Origin: DAOMNN01 sp035443825
GTDB lineage: Bacteria > Pseudomonadota > Gammaproteobacteria > Burkholderiales > Rhodocyclaceae
Assembly: GCA_035443825.1 (NCBI GenBank)
Contig: DAOMNN010000007.1
Location: forward strand, 1-64,000
DNA length: 64,000 nt
Reading direction: 5' to 3'
This document shows positions 8,646 through 19,306 of this stretch, piece by piece; positions within the stretch are counted from its first letter, which is position 1, and every line of letters begins with the position of its first letter. The position numbers and the translations under genes were made by a program. Under the pieces are notes generated by a model. It was given only the letters and a program-made list of their open reading frames with translations. It was not told the DNA's origin and ran no database searches.

Positions 8646-8703
8646 TCGTTACTCCAGATTTGCCGTCAGGCAGTGCAAGGCATGGGTGACAAGGTGCCAC
8701 AAA

Positions 8704-8735
8704 TGAAAAAACCCCGCCAGAAATTCGGCGGGGTT
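8704..8735 (-). terminator. Intrinsic terminator of the actP operon
   Basis: Read on the minus strand, the stem AACCCCGCC/GGCGGGGTT is followed by a T-rich tract (TTTTTTCATTT). It lies 58 bp past the ActP stop. Confidence 0.88.
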
Positions 8736-8793
8736 CCGCGCTCGGTGGCGGGCCCGTTCCGGCCCCGCCACCGAACCGCTACGGCACAGTCGC

Positions 8794-10656
8794 TCAGTGA
8801 GCGTGCGAGCCGTCGACCGCCTTCGCACCACGCGGGATACGAACGCTTTCGACCAGTTCCTGGATGTGTCCCGGCGCTTCCTTCGAGATCTTCATCACGA
8901 GAATGGCGACAGCGAAGTTGATCACCGCACCGACCGCACCGAAAGCTTCCGGCGTAATGCCGAAGAAGCTGTTGGCGCCGCCAATCAGGTCGAGGTAGCC
9001 CGTATTCGGGACGAAGAAGATTCCCTTGTGTGCGAACACATAGAACAGGGTGACCACGAGGCCGGCGACCATACCGGCAATCGCACCTTCCTTGCTCATC
9101 TTCTTGCTGAAGATGCCCATCATGATCGCCGGGAACAGCGAGCTAGCGGCAATACCGAACGCGAGCGCCACGGTACCGGCCGCAAATCCCGGCGGGTTCA
9201 GGCCGAGGTAGCCGGCAAGGACGATCGCCAGAGCCATCGAGATCTTGCCTGCCATCAGCTCGCCCTTCTCGGACATGTCCGGAACGAACACGTTCTTGAT
9301 CAGGTCATGCGACACCGCGGACGAGATCGCCAGCAGCAGACCAGCAGCGGTCGACAGAGCGGCAGCCAGACCACCGGCCGCGACCAGCGCGATCACCCAG
9401 TTGGGCAGCAACGCAATCTCCGGGTTTGCCAGCACCACGATGTCGGCGTTGACCGTCAGCTCGTTGCCCTTCCAGCCGGCCGCTTCGGCCTTGGCCAGCA
9501 CTTCGGGATTGGTGGTGGCGCTGTTGTAGTACTGAATCCTGCCGTCACCGTTCTTGTCCTCCCACTTCAGCAGACCGGTACGCTCCCAGCGCTTCATCCA
9601 GTCCGGGCGCTCTTCATAGATCAGGCTGGCCTCGGTCGCGAAGAGGTCCTCGTTAGCCTCGAGGCGTTCGGCATTGACCACCATGCGGCCGGCAGCATCG
9701 GTCTCAAGACCAACCGCGCTATTGACCGTCGCATGCAGGTTCATCTTGGCCATCGCCGCGACTGCCGGGGCGGTCGTGTAGAGGATCGCGATGAACACCA
9801 GCGCCCAGCCGGCCGAGTAGCGCGCATCGGCAACCTTCGGCACGGTAAAGAAGCGCACGATGACGTGCGGCAGGCCCGCGGTACCGATCATCAGCGACAT
9901 GGTGTAGACGAACATGTTCAGTCGGCTGCCCGGCAGCGATGTCGTGTACTCGTTGAAGCCGAGGTCACTGACCACCAGGTTGAGCTTGTCCAGCAGCGAC
10001 ACGTCCGTCCCGGCGATGGTCGAGCCCAGGCCGAGCTGCGGGATCGGGTTACCGGTGAGTTGCAGCGCGATGAAGACCGCGGGCACCGTGTAGGCCGTAA
10101 TCAGCACGCAGTACTGCGCCACCTGCGTATAGGTGATGCCCTTCATGCCGCCGAACACTGCGTACATGAAGACGATGCCCATGCCGACGTAGATGCCGAC
10201 GTCGTTCGACACGCCGAGGAAGCGCGAGAACGCAACACCGACACCGGTCATCTGACCGATGATGTAGGTGATCGAGGCGACCAGCAGGCACACCACCGCG
10301 ACGGTGCTGGCCGACTTCGAGTAGAAGCGGTCACCGATGAACTGGGGCACGGTGAACTTGCCGAACTTGCGCAGGTAGGGGGCGAGCAGCATCGCCAGCA
10401 GCACGTAACCGCCGGTCCAGCCCATCAGGAACAGACCACCGCCGTAACCCATGTTGGAAATCAGGCCGGCCATGGAGATGAAAGAGGCTGCGGACATCCA
10501 GTCGGCCGCAGTCGCCATGCCATTGGTGACCGGGTGAACCCCGCCGCCGGCAACGTAGAAATCGCTGGTGCTACCGGCACGCGCCCAGACGGCGATGCCG
10601 ATGTAAAGCGCAAACGAAGCGCCGACAACCAGATAGGTAAGTGTTTGCAGATCCAT
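8794..10656 (-). CDS. actP: Cation/acetate symporter ActP-like (sodium:solute symporter)
   Basis: A 620-residue polytopic inner-membrane transporter of the sodium:solute symporter family, expected to import acetate or related monocarboxylates with Na+. The N-terminus FYVAGGGVHPVTNGMATAADWMSAASFISMAG is the diagnostic substrate/sodium-site region of ActP-like proteins. A large hydrophilic insertion (about residues 310-400, containing the charged segment EERPDWMKRWERTGLLKWEDKNGDGR) marks the longer betaproteobacterial subtype. It is preceded by a DUF4212 small-subunit gene 11 bp upstream in the same operon. Context with isocitrate lyase, malate synthase and PrpE fits growth on acetate/propionate. 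The exact substrate is inferred. Confidence 0.88.
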   Translation of the reverse strand: MDLQTLTYLVVGASFALYIGIAVWARAGSTSDFYVAGGGVHPVTNGMATAADWMSAASFISMAGLISNMGYGGGLFLMGWTGGYVLLAMLLAPYLRKFGKFTVPQFIGDRFYSKSASTVAVVCLLVASITYIIGQMTGVGVAFSRFLGVSNDVGIYVGMGIVFMYAVFGGMKGITYTQVAQYCVLITAYTVPAVFIALQLTGNPIPQLGLGSTIAGTDVSLLDKLNLVVSDLGFNEYTTSLPGSRLNMFVYTMSLMIGTAGLPHVIVRFFTVPKVADARYSAGWALVFIAILYTTAPAVAAMAKMNLHATVNSAVGLETDAAGRMVVNAERLEANEDLFATEASLIYEERPDWMKRWERTGLLKWEDKNGDGRIQYYNSATTNPEVLAKAEAAGWKGNELTVNADIVVLANPEIALLPNWVIALVAAGGLAAALSTAAGLLLAISSAVSHDLIKNVFVPDMSEKGELMAGKISMALAIVLAGYLGLNPPGFAAGTVALAFGIAASSLFPAIMMGIFSKKMSKEGAIAGMVAGLVVTLFYVFAHKGIFFVPNTGYLDLIGGANSFFGITPEAFGAVGAVINFAVAILVMKISKEAPGHIQELVESVRIPRGAKAVDGSHAH

Positions 10657-10667
10657 GTGGCGCCCTC

Positions 10668-10922
10668 TCAGTCTTCGTGCACGTCAAATTCGCGGTCGAT
10701 CTCACCCATCTTCTTCGCGTAGTAGAAGATGCAGGCGATGAACACGTACATCGAGCCCTGTTGAGCAAACCAGAACCCGAGCGGGTAGCCACCCAGACTG
10801 ATGTTGTTCAGTGCGGGCGCAAACAGGATGCCCGCTCCGAACGACACCAGGAACCAGACGACCAAAACCTTGGTCAGCAGGCCTAGTGTCGCCTTCCAAT
10901 AGTTTGCAGCGTTGTTTTCCAT
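10668..10922 (-). CDS. DUF4212 small membrane subunit of the ActP-like symporter
   Basis: 84 residues beginning MENNAANYWKATL; the start at 10922 has the strong upstream site GAGGAG. Two transmembrane helices (about 13-35 and 45-68) flank GGYPLGFWFAQQGSMYVFIACIFYYAKKMG, the family signature. It is cotranscribed with ActP, 11 bp downstream. Such proteins are consistently encoded before ActP-like symporters and are presumed to be a partner subunit; no biochemical role is shown by the sequence. Confidence 0.85.
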   Translation of the reverse strand: MENNAANYWKATLGLLTKVLVVWFLVSFGAGILFAPALNNISLGGYPLGFWFAQQGSMYVFIACIFYYAKKMGEIDREFDVHED

Positions 10923-11144
10923 AACGTCTCCTCGTAATGACTGTTGCCGGGTGCACGGCGTTACCGGCCACGAACCCCCGAATTGCATGACAGCGGGCCC
11001 GATTATTGGGGGCCGATCTTACTCATTCCTTACAAGCCCGCTTTTTGCCGGTAATGGGCATTGCCGTCATGGGAAATTCCCGATACCGACCAGCCGTGAG
11101 CGGTGATAGGCTTCCGCCTGAAATTCCCTGAACGAGGAGCCGTG

Positions 11145-11600
11145 ATGTATCGACATATTCTGGTGGCCATTGACGACAGCGAGACTTCACGCAAGGCGCT
11201 CGATGAAGCGGTGGCCCTGGCGAAACTGCATGGCGCAAGGCTCGAGATCGCTCACGCAGTCGATGAGTCTCTGGTGCAGGCCTTCAACACTCACGGCATC
11301 GCGCTGGTCGACCCGAAGCAAATCGAACACGCGTTGTTCGAAAGCGGTCGTACGATACTGGAAGATGCCGTCGCAGCGGCCCGCACATCCGGGGTCGATG
11401 CGGCGCACAGGCTGATCGCGACACAGGACATGGGAACCGCCGATCAGATCGCCGAAGCGGTCGAGGCATGCGGCGCCGATCTGCTGGTCGTCGGCTCCCA
11501 CGGACGCAGGGGAGTGAGCCGCCTGCTGCTCGGGAGCGTCGCAGAGAAACTCGTCCGCAAGGTGGGTGTATCGGTCCTGATCGTTCGCGGACAGGATTGA
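11145..11600 (+). CDS. Universal stress protein (UspA family)
   Basis: 151 residues, a single Usp domain. It starts MYRHILVAIDDSETS, with the family's first strand and Asp, and contains the ATP-binding signature VVGSHGRRGVSRLLLGSVAEKLV (G-x2-G-x9-GS type), so an ATP-binding subtype is likely. The start at 11145 has GAGGAG 7 nt upstream; the longer frame is not supported. It is a stand-alone gene convergent with icd across a shared hairpin. Usp proteins modulate survival during starvation and stress; a specific partner cannot be named. Confidence 0.9.
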   Translation: MYRHILVAIDDSETSRKALDEAVALAKLHGARLEIAHAVDESLVQAFNTHGIALVDPKQIEHALFESGRTILEDAVAAARTSGVDAAHRLIATQDMGTADQIAEAVEACGADLLVVGSHGRRGVSRLLLGSVAEKLVRKVGVSVLIVRGQD

Positions 11601-11636
11601 CGGCGCTGCTCGCACGCCCGCGCCACGGTAAACGAC

Positions 11637-11658
11637 GAAGCCCCCGATCGGGGGCTTC
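11637..11658. terminator. Hairpin between convergent uspA and icd
   Basis: The palindromic stem GAAGCCCCCGATCGGGGGCTTC lies between two convergent genes. T-runs are poor on both sides (CGTTCCTGCT on plus), so it may act as a weak bidirectional terminator. Confidence 0.6.
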
Positions 11659-11683
11659 GTTCCTGCTGCTGAGGCAGGGTCGC

Positions 11684-12928
11684 CTACATGCGTGCAATCA
11701 TCGCATCGCCGAAGCCCGAGCAGCTCACTTCGTTGGCCCCTTCCATCAGGCGCGCGAAATCATAGGTCACCTGCTTGTCTCCAATAGCGGCTTCCATGCC
11801 CTTGAGCACGAGGTCTGCAGCTTCCTTCCACTCCATGTGGCGCAGCATCATCTCGGCCGACAGGATGAGCGAACCCGGGTTGACCTTGTCGAGACCCGCA
11901 TACTTCGGCGCCGTACCGTGAGTCGCTTCGAAGCACGCGTACTGATCGGAAATGTTCGCGCCCGGCGCGATGCCGATGCCGCCGACCTGGGCCGCGAGTG
12001 CGTCGGAGATGTAGTCGCCGTTCAGGTTGCTGGTAGCGATTACGTCGTATTCAGCCGGGCGCAGCAGGATCTGCTGCAGGAAGGCATCGGCAATGACATC
12101 CTTGACCACGATTTCGCGACCCGTGGCCGGATTCTTGAAACTGCACCACGGACCGCCGTCGACCGGCTCGGCGCCGAACTCCCTGCGTGCCAACTCGTAC
12201 GCGGAGTCACGGAACTGCCCTTCGGTGAACTTCATGATGTTGCCCTTATGCACGATCGTCACCGACTTGCGGTCGTTGGCAATCGCATACTTGAGTGCCG
12301 CACGCACCAGGCGCTCAGTACCCTCGATCGAGATCGGCTTGATGCCGATGCCGGAGGTCTCGGGGAAACGGATCTTAGTGACGCCCATTTCCTCGAGCAG
12401 GAACTTCACCACTTTCTTCGCACCGTCGGACCCGGCCTGCCACTCGACACCGGCATAGATGTCCTCCGTATTCTCGCGGAAGATGACCATGTCGGTGAGG
12501 TCCGGCCGCTTGAGCGGCGACGGGACGCCCTTGAAGTAGCGTACCGGACGGACGCACTGGTAGAGATCGAGCTCCTGACGCAGCGCCACGTTGAGCGAAC
12601 GGATCCCGCCGCCGACCGGCGTGGTCATCGGCCCCTTGATCGACACGGAAAATTCCTTGAGTGCATCGAAGGTCTCTTGCGGAAACCACTCGTCGGGACC
12701 GTAGAGCCGGGTCGCCTTCTCACCGGCGTAGACTTCCATCCAGTGGATCTTCCTCTTGCCGCCATAGGCTTTCTCGACCGCCGCATCGATGACCTTGATC
12801 ATCACGGGGGTGATGTCGACACCAATCCCGTCCCCCTCGATGAAGGGGATGACGGGATTGTCGGGAATCGCCTGGCCGGGAACGATTTTCTGGCCGCCGG
12901 CGGGAACCGTGATTCTGGATGTGTTCAT
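11684..12928 (-). CDS. icd: NADP-dependent isocitrate dehydrogenase, homodimeric type
   Basis: Oxidatively decarboxylates isocitrate to 2-oxoglutarate, making NADPH; TCA cycle. It has 414 residues, close to E. coli Icd (416). The start MNTSRITVPAGG at 12928 has GAGGGAG upstream; the longer frame adds an unrelated leader. The phosphorylation loop TTPVGGGIRSLNVALRQ is intact (target Ser at about residue 111), so this enzyme should be a substrate of AceK encoded at 15796. The metal/substrate block NLNGDYISDALAAQVGGIGIAPGANI is also present. It lies directly downstream of an unrelated monomeric isocitrate dehydrogenase gene, giving two isozymes in tandem. Confidence 0.96.
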   Translation of the reverse strand: MNTSRITVPAGGQKIVPGQAIPDNPVIPFIEGDGIGVDITPVMIKVIDAAVEKAYGGKRKIHWMEVYAGEKATRLYGPDEWFPQETFDALKEFSVSIKGPMTTPVGGGIRSLNVALRQELDLYQCVRPVRYFKGVPSPLKRPDLTDMVIFRENTEDIYAGVEWQAGSDGAKKVVKFLLEEMGVTKIRFPETSGIGIKPISIEGTERLVRAALKYAIANDRKSVTIVHKGNIMKFTEGQFRDSAYELARREFGAEPVDGGPWCSFKNPATGREIVVKDVIADAFLQQILLRPAEYDVIATSNLNGDYISDALAAQVGGIGIAPGANISDQYACFEATHGTAPKYAGLDKVNPGSLILSAEMMLRHMEWKEAADLVLKGMEAAIGDKQVTYDFARLMEGANEVSCSGFGDAMIARM

Positions 12929-13126
12929 GCGTACTCCCTCCTGTTCTGTGTGCAACGAATAGCCCTGTCCGTGCGACATGCACCCAGGCAATGTCGTGCA
13001 TGGCCACGCCATTGCGGGTGCACGCCACACTCCGACTGTGCACCTGATTATCCTCCATCCCGGTGCGCCCCTAAAAGGTGGCGGCAGCGGGCGCGCGGAG
13101 CATCACGAACCGGCAGGCTCGGCCCG

Positions 13127-13146
13127 GCACCCGCCCGCGCGGGTGC
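13127..13146 (-). terminator. GC hairpin just past the monomeric icd stop
   Basis: The stem GCACCCGC/GCGGGTGC with a 4-base loop begins a few bases after the stop at 13151. There is no T-run, so intrinsic termination is doubtful; it may instead stabilise the mRNA 3' end. Confidence 0.35.
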
Positions 13147-13150
13147 GGAA

Positions 13151-15388
<2,238 letters not shown>

Positions 15389-15795
15389 CAGGTCTTCTCC
15401 CTCGTTGTCTTGATGGTCCATCCGCGCTCAGGCGCGGGCGGGATTCGATACGGCAGGCAGGCCGGTGCCGGCATGTTGAGAGGCATTGTGAAATGCACCC
15501 CATCGATCCGGCGAACGCCCCAGGCACCCGTCGAACCACCGCGCAGCCGCTGTCGGCACATGTGCAGGGCACATGCAGGCGCATCCGCCAGCTCCCGACC
15601 GGCAGTGCGAGTAGCGCATTATAGCGCCCCGCAGACGGCTCTTCGAACTTCATAAAAAGACGTTCCACATTATGAAATTAGATCCTGCGATAGATGCGAG
15701 ACCTGCCGAAAACGGAGTCGGAGCGCAAGTGCCCGCTGGCCGAGAGGCGCGAGCAGTGCCAAACTGCTGAATGTGAGCATGCAAAGGACGCAGGA
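15389..15795. other. Divergent control region between monomeric icd and aceK
   Basis: A 407-bp spacer without a convincing gene. The right half becomes AT-richer (near 15640-15690, with CATAAAAAGACG and CACATTATGAAATTAG), where promoters for one or both genes probably lie. No operator could be assigned. Confidence 0.4.
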
Positions 15796-17586
15796 ATGGA
15801 TGTCATTCAGGGCGAAAATCCGGTGGCCCAGGCCATTGCCCAGGCGCTCATCGAGGGCTTCGACAAGCACTACCGCATCTTCCGCAACACCAGCCGGCGC
15901 GCCAAGGAAATATTCGAAAGCGGCGACTGGCAGGCCCAACTCGATGCGGTGCGGGATCGGGTACAGTTCTACGACGACCGCGTAGACGAGACCGTCAGAC
16001 GGCTGCACGAAGAATTCGACGCCGATTCGCTGGACGACAGCACCTGGCAGCAGGTCAAGCTTCACTACATCGGGATGCTGATCCGTCACAAGCAGCCCGA
16101 ACTCGCCGAGACTTTCTTCAACTCGGTGTGCTGCAAGATCCTGCATCGGACCTACTTCAACAACGATTACCTGTTCGCCCGTCCGGCAATATCGACCGAA
16201 TACATCGAGTCCTACCCGCCGGTCTACAGCAGCTATTACCCCCAGGATGAGGGCTTGCGCACGACAATGGGCCGGATCATCGAGGACTTCGATTGGGAGC
16301 GCCCGTTCGAGGACCTCGATCGGGACGTGGACTTCATCCTGAGAACGACGCTGCAGCACCTCGGAAAGTGGCCTCGCATGGAGGTCAATTGCCAGATCCA
16401 GGTACTTTACTCGGCGTTCTACCGTGACAAGGCTGCCTACATCATCGGCAAGGCGGTCAACGGGTACCAGGAGTACCCGTTTGCCCTCGCCGTGCGGCAC
16501 AATGCCGCCGGCAAACTCTACATCGACACGATCCTGCTCGACCCGTGGCGGATCTCGGTGCTGTTCTCGCTGTCACGGGCCTACTTCATGGTCGACATGG
16601 AAGTGCCGTCGGGCTACGTGCAGTTCCTTCGGTCGATCATGCCCAACAAGCCGCGAAGCGAACTCTATACGATGCTCGGGCTCGGCAAGCAGGGCAAGAC
16701 GATGTTCTTCCGGGATCTGCTGGCGCACCTGCGCCACTCGAACGACCAGTTCATCATCGCCCCCGGCATTCGCGGGATGGTGATGCTGGTGTTCACCCTG
16801 CCCTCGTATCCCTATGTGTTCAAGATCATCAAGGACGTGTTCGGTGCATCCAAGAACATGGATCGCGCAACCGTCAAGCGAAAATATCTGATGGTGAAAC
16901 AGGTCGATCGTGTCGGTCGCATGGCCGACACGCTCGAGTTTTCCTACGCCGCCCTGCCCCTGTCGCGCTTCCACGCCGACGTGCTCGAGGAACTGCGCAC
17001 TCTCGCACCCTCATCCTTCGAGATCGAGGGTGACTCGGTGGTGATCAAGCACCTCTATATCGAGCGCCGCATGACACCGCTCAACATCCATCTGGAACAG
17101 TCTCCGGACGAGGAGGTGGACCGTGCCGTGCGTGAATACGGCAGCGCCATCCGTGAACTGGCGACGGCGAACATCTTTCCCGGGGACATGCTCTGGAAGA
17201 ACTTCGGGGTGACGCGTTATGGCCGCGTGGTTTTCTACGATTACGACGAAATCGAGTTCATGACCAGCATGAACTTCCGCGCCGTTCCCCCGGCACCGTA
17301 CCCCGAGATGGAAATGGCTAGCGAGCCATGGTACTCAGCTGCCCCGCTGGACGTCTTCCCGGAGGAATTCGCCACCTTCCTGCTCGGGGCGCCCAGAGTG
17401 CGCAAGGCCTTCCTCAAGCATCATCGCGACCTCCTGCAGCCGAAATTCTGGCAGGACGCCCAGGAATCGATTCGCTCGGGGCATGTCGAGGATTTCTTTC
17501 CATACCCGGCCGACTTGCGCTTCCGCAATCTCTATCCGAAGGAAGCGGTAGCGAGCGATACCGCTACGACCGCAGCTGTCGGCTGA
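15796..17586 (+). CDS. aceK: Isocitrate dehydrogenase kinase/phosphatase
   Basis: A bifunctional enzyme that phosphorylates (inactivates) and dephosphorylates homodimeric Icd, diverting isocitrate into the glyoxylate shunt during growth on acetate. It has 596 residues, near E. coli AceK (578). The start MDVIQGENPVAQ at 15796 is chosen because conservation begins there. The ATP-binding segment is APGIRGMVMLVFTLPSYPYVFKIIKD, and the catalytic/metal segment is NIFPGDMLWKNFGVTRYGRVVFYDYDEIEFM, both close to the E. coli protein. It is not in an aceBAK operon; aceA and glcB are at distant places in the window, while its target icd lies about 2.9 kb away. Confidence 0.96.
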   Translation: MDVIQGENPVAQAIAQALIEGFDKHYRIFRNTSRRAKEIFESGDWQAQLDAVRDRVQFYDDRVDETVRRLHEEFDADSLDDSTWQQVKLHYIGMLIRHKQPELAETFFNSVCCKILHRTYFNNDYLFARPAISTEYIESYPPVYSSYYPQDEGLRTTMGRIIEDFDWERPFEDLDRDVDFILRTTLQHLGKWPRMEVNCQIQVLYSAFYRDKAAYIIGKAVNGYQEYPFALAVRHNAAGKLYIDTILLDPWRISVLFSLSRAYFMVDMEVPSGYVQFLRSIMPNKPRSELYTMLGLGKQGKTMFFRDLLAHLRHSNDQFIIAPGIRGMVMLVFTLPSYPYVFKIIKDVFGASKNMDRATVKRKYLMVKQVDRVGRMADTLEFSYAALPLSRFHADVLEELRTLAPSSFEIEGDSVVIKHLYIERRMTPLNIHLEQSPDEEVDRAVREYGSAIRELATANIFPGDMLWKNFGVTRYGRVVFYDYDEIEFMTSMNFRAVPPAPYPEMEMASEPWYSAAPLDVFPEEFATFLLGAPRVRKAFLKHHRDLLQPKFWQDAQESIRSGHVEDFFPYPADLRFRNLYPKEAVASDTATTAAVG

Positions 17587-17621
17587 AGGCCGGCGTCCCG
17601 CCGACCTTCACGGATCTGTCA

Positions 17622-18269
17622 TCACTCCATCGAGCTGATGTACGCCGCAAGCGCCTTGATCTCCAGTTCGGTGAGCTTCGACGCGACGGTGTGCATGGTC
17701 TCGTTGTCCGGGGTTCGGGGTCGCTCGCTGAACAGTTTCAGCTGCGTCTCCGTGTACCGCGTTCCCTGGCTGGCAAGACGAGGCAGCTCGTCAGTGCCCA
17801 TGCCCCGCTCACCATGACAGCCGGCGCAATTCGCCACGCCTGAAAACTCGTTGCCACGATGATAGAGAAAGCGGCCGACCGCAGCCAGTTCGGCATCGCG
17901 CACGCGCTGCGCCGGCGACGGCTTGACGTTGAAATAGACACCCAGCGCAAGCATCTCCTCCTCCGAAAGATCCTTGGCCATCGGCTGCATCACCGCGCTC
18001 TGGCGCCGCCCCGACTGGAAGTCGCCAAGCTGCTTGACGATATACTGAAAATGCTGCCCCGCCAGGCGCGGCGTGTCCGGCGTGGCACTCAGCCCCTCGG
18101 CGCCATGACAGTTGAAACATACGCTCATGTGGATCTCGTGCGCACGGTCCAGGTCCACGGTCTGGGCTGCGCGCACCAGACGCTCGGCGTCCGATACCTG
18201 TGCGCCCACCGATCCCGGCACCGCGACCGCGATCGCCACCGCCGACAGCATCAGCTTCCACTTTCTCAT
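17622..18269 (-). CDS. Di-haem cytochrome c (c4-like), periplasmic
   Basis: 215 residues with an N-terminal signal peptide (MRKWKLMLSAVAIAVAVPGSVGA) and two c-type haem sites, CFNCH (about residue 51) and CAGCH (about residue 150). The domain repeat and the spacing GLSATPDTPRLAGQH...QLGDFQSGRRQ match cytochrome c4-type proteins, which shuttle electrons from the bc1 complex to terminal oxidases. The start at 18269 has an upstream GAGGAG site. It is convergent with aceK. The AT-rich tract at 18316-18340 (TTAGATTATATATATATTCC) is probably its promoter. Confidence 0.9.
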   Translation of the reverse strand: MRKWKLMLSAVAIAVAVPGSVGAQVSDAERLVRAAQTVDLDRAHEIHMSVCFNCHGAEGLSATPDTPRLAGQHFQYIVKQLGDFQSGRRQSAVMQPMAKDLSEEEMLALGVYFNVKPSPAQRVRDAELAAVGRFLYHRGNEFSGVANCAGCHGERGMGTDELPRLASQGTRYTETQLKLFSERPRTPDNETMHTVASKLTELEIKALAAYISSME

Positions 18270-18363
18270 GTTCGCTCCTCCTCGCATGGGTCCGTCCACG
18301 AAAAGACGGCAAAAATTAGATTATATATATATTCCATACAACATCTAACCGACGTGCACGACA

Positions 18364-18798
18364 TCAATCCCAACCCAACTCGAGAATCCAAGGCTGATCT
18401 ACGCTGTTCAGTGCGACACGCACATATTCGACAGTCGAAGCCGGCAACGCATTCCGGGCGAACCAGCCCATCACGTCGCACTTGTCCTGCTCGCGGATCT
18501 GCGGTTCCCCTTCCCAAGCCTGCGCACGCAAGAAGAAATCGATCCGATTGGTGTCGGACAGACGATGCACGACGCCGAGCGTCTCGAGCGCGCCGGGCCG
18601 CACGCGGACTCCGGTTTCCTCGACCAGTTCGCGGGCAGCCGCCTCGCGCAAGGATTCTCCAGGCTCGACATGTCCACCGGGCAGGCTGTAGTGTCCGTCG
18701 AAGAAACCCGTTCCCGCACGCCGCATCATCAGCACTTCCCCATTGCGCTCCAGCACCACGTGCACGCCGGTCGGTATGCCTGGATGCATTCGACTCAC
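18364..18798 (-). CDS. Nudix hydrolase
   Basis: 144 residues, one Nudix domain. The Nudix box GX5EX7REUXEEXGU is intact in GGHVEPGESLREAAARELVEETGV, so metal-dependent hydrolysis of a nucleoside-diphosphate-linked substrate is expected. The substrate is not evident. It lies downstream of dut and coaBC on the same strand with a 57-bp gap, and may be cotranscribed. The sister gene dut is also a nucleotide sanitation enzyme, so a house-cleaning role fits (inference). Confidence 0.9.
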   Translation of the reverse strand: MSRMHPGIPTGVHVVLERNGEVLMMRRAGTGFFDGHYSLPGGHVEPGESLREAAARELVEETGVRVRPGALETLGVVHRLSDTNRIDFFLRAQAWEGEPQIREQDKCDVMGWFARNALPASTVEYVRVALNSVDQPWILELGWD

Positions 18799-18855
18799 CC
18801 CCGCCGCTCAGGGACGCGCGCCCGCGCCGCCCCGGCCGGACCGACGTCCGGGCGC

Positions 18856-19305
18856 TCAGTGCTTGCCCGTACTGCCAAAACCGCCATCGCCCCGCTCGCT
18901 CCCGACGAACTCGTCCACCACGTTGAAGCCGACCTGCAGCACCGGGACCACGACTAGCTGTGCGATGCGCTCCATCGGCTGGACGGTGAACGACTCGCGG
19001 CCGCGGTTCCACACCGACACGAAGATCTGCCCCTGATAGTCGGAATCAATCAGGCCGACCAGATTGCCGAGCACGATGCCGTGCTTGTGCCCCAGGCCCG
19101 AGCGCGGAAGTATCATCGCCGCAAGTCCGGGATCGTCCAGATGAATGGCCAACCCGCTGGGGACAAGCGAGGTCTCGCCCGGATGCAGGCACAGAGGAAC
19201 GTTCAGGCACGCACGCAAGTCCAGTCCGGCCGCCCCCTGGGTCGCGTAGGCGGGCGGATGGTCGCGCAGGCGTGCGTCGAGAATCTTGACGTCGATTCGG
19301 TGCAT
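18856..19305 (-). CDS. dut: dUTP diphosphatase
   Basis: Hydrolyses dUTP to dUMP and PPi; a homotrimer that keeps uracil out of DNA and feeds dTMP synthesis. It has 149 residues. All five dUTPase motifs are visible: QGAAGLDLRACL (I), LPRSGLGHKHGIVLGN (II), VGLIDSDYQGQIFVSVWNRG (III), MERIAQLVVVPV (IV) and the glycine-rich C-terminal RGDGGFGSTGKH (V). Its ATG lies 2 bases from the coaBC stop, the common dut/coaBC pairing of proteobacteria. Confidence 0.97.
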   Translation of the reverse strand: MHRIDVKILDARLRDHPPAYATQGAAGLDLRACLNVPLCLHPGETSLVPSGLAIHLDDPGLAAMILPRSGLGHKHGIVLGNLVGLIDSDYQGQIFVSVWNRGRESFTVQPMERIAQLVVVPVLQVGFNVVDEFVGSERGDGGFGSTGKH

Positions 19306-19306
19306 T

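Noticed and set aside
8797..10722. A 641-codon plus-strand open frame opposite actP
   Set aside because: It is antisense to a well-conserved symporter, rich in Arg/His/Gln/Asp as expected from reversed high-GC codons, and has no recognisable domain.
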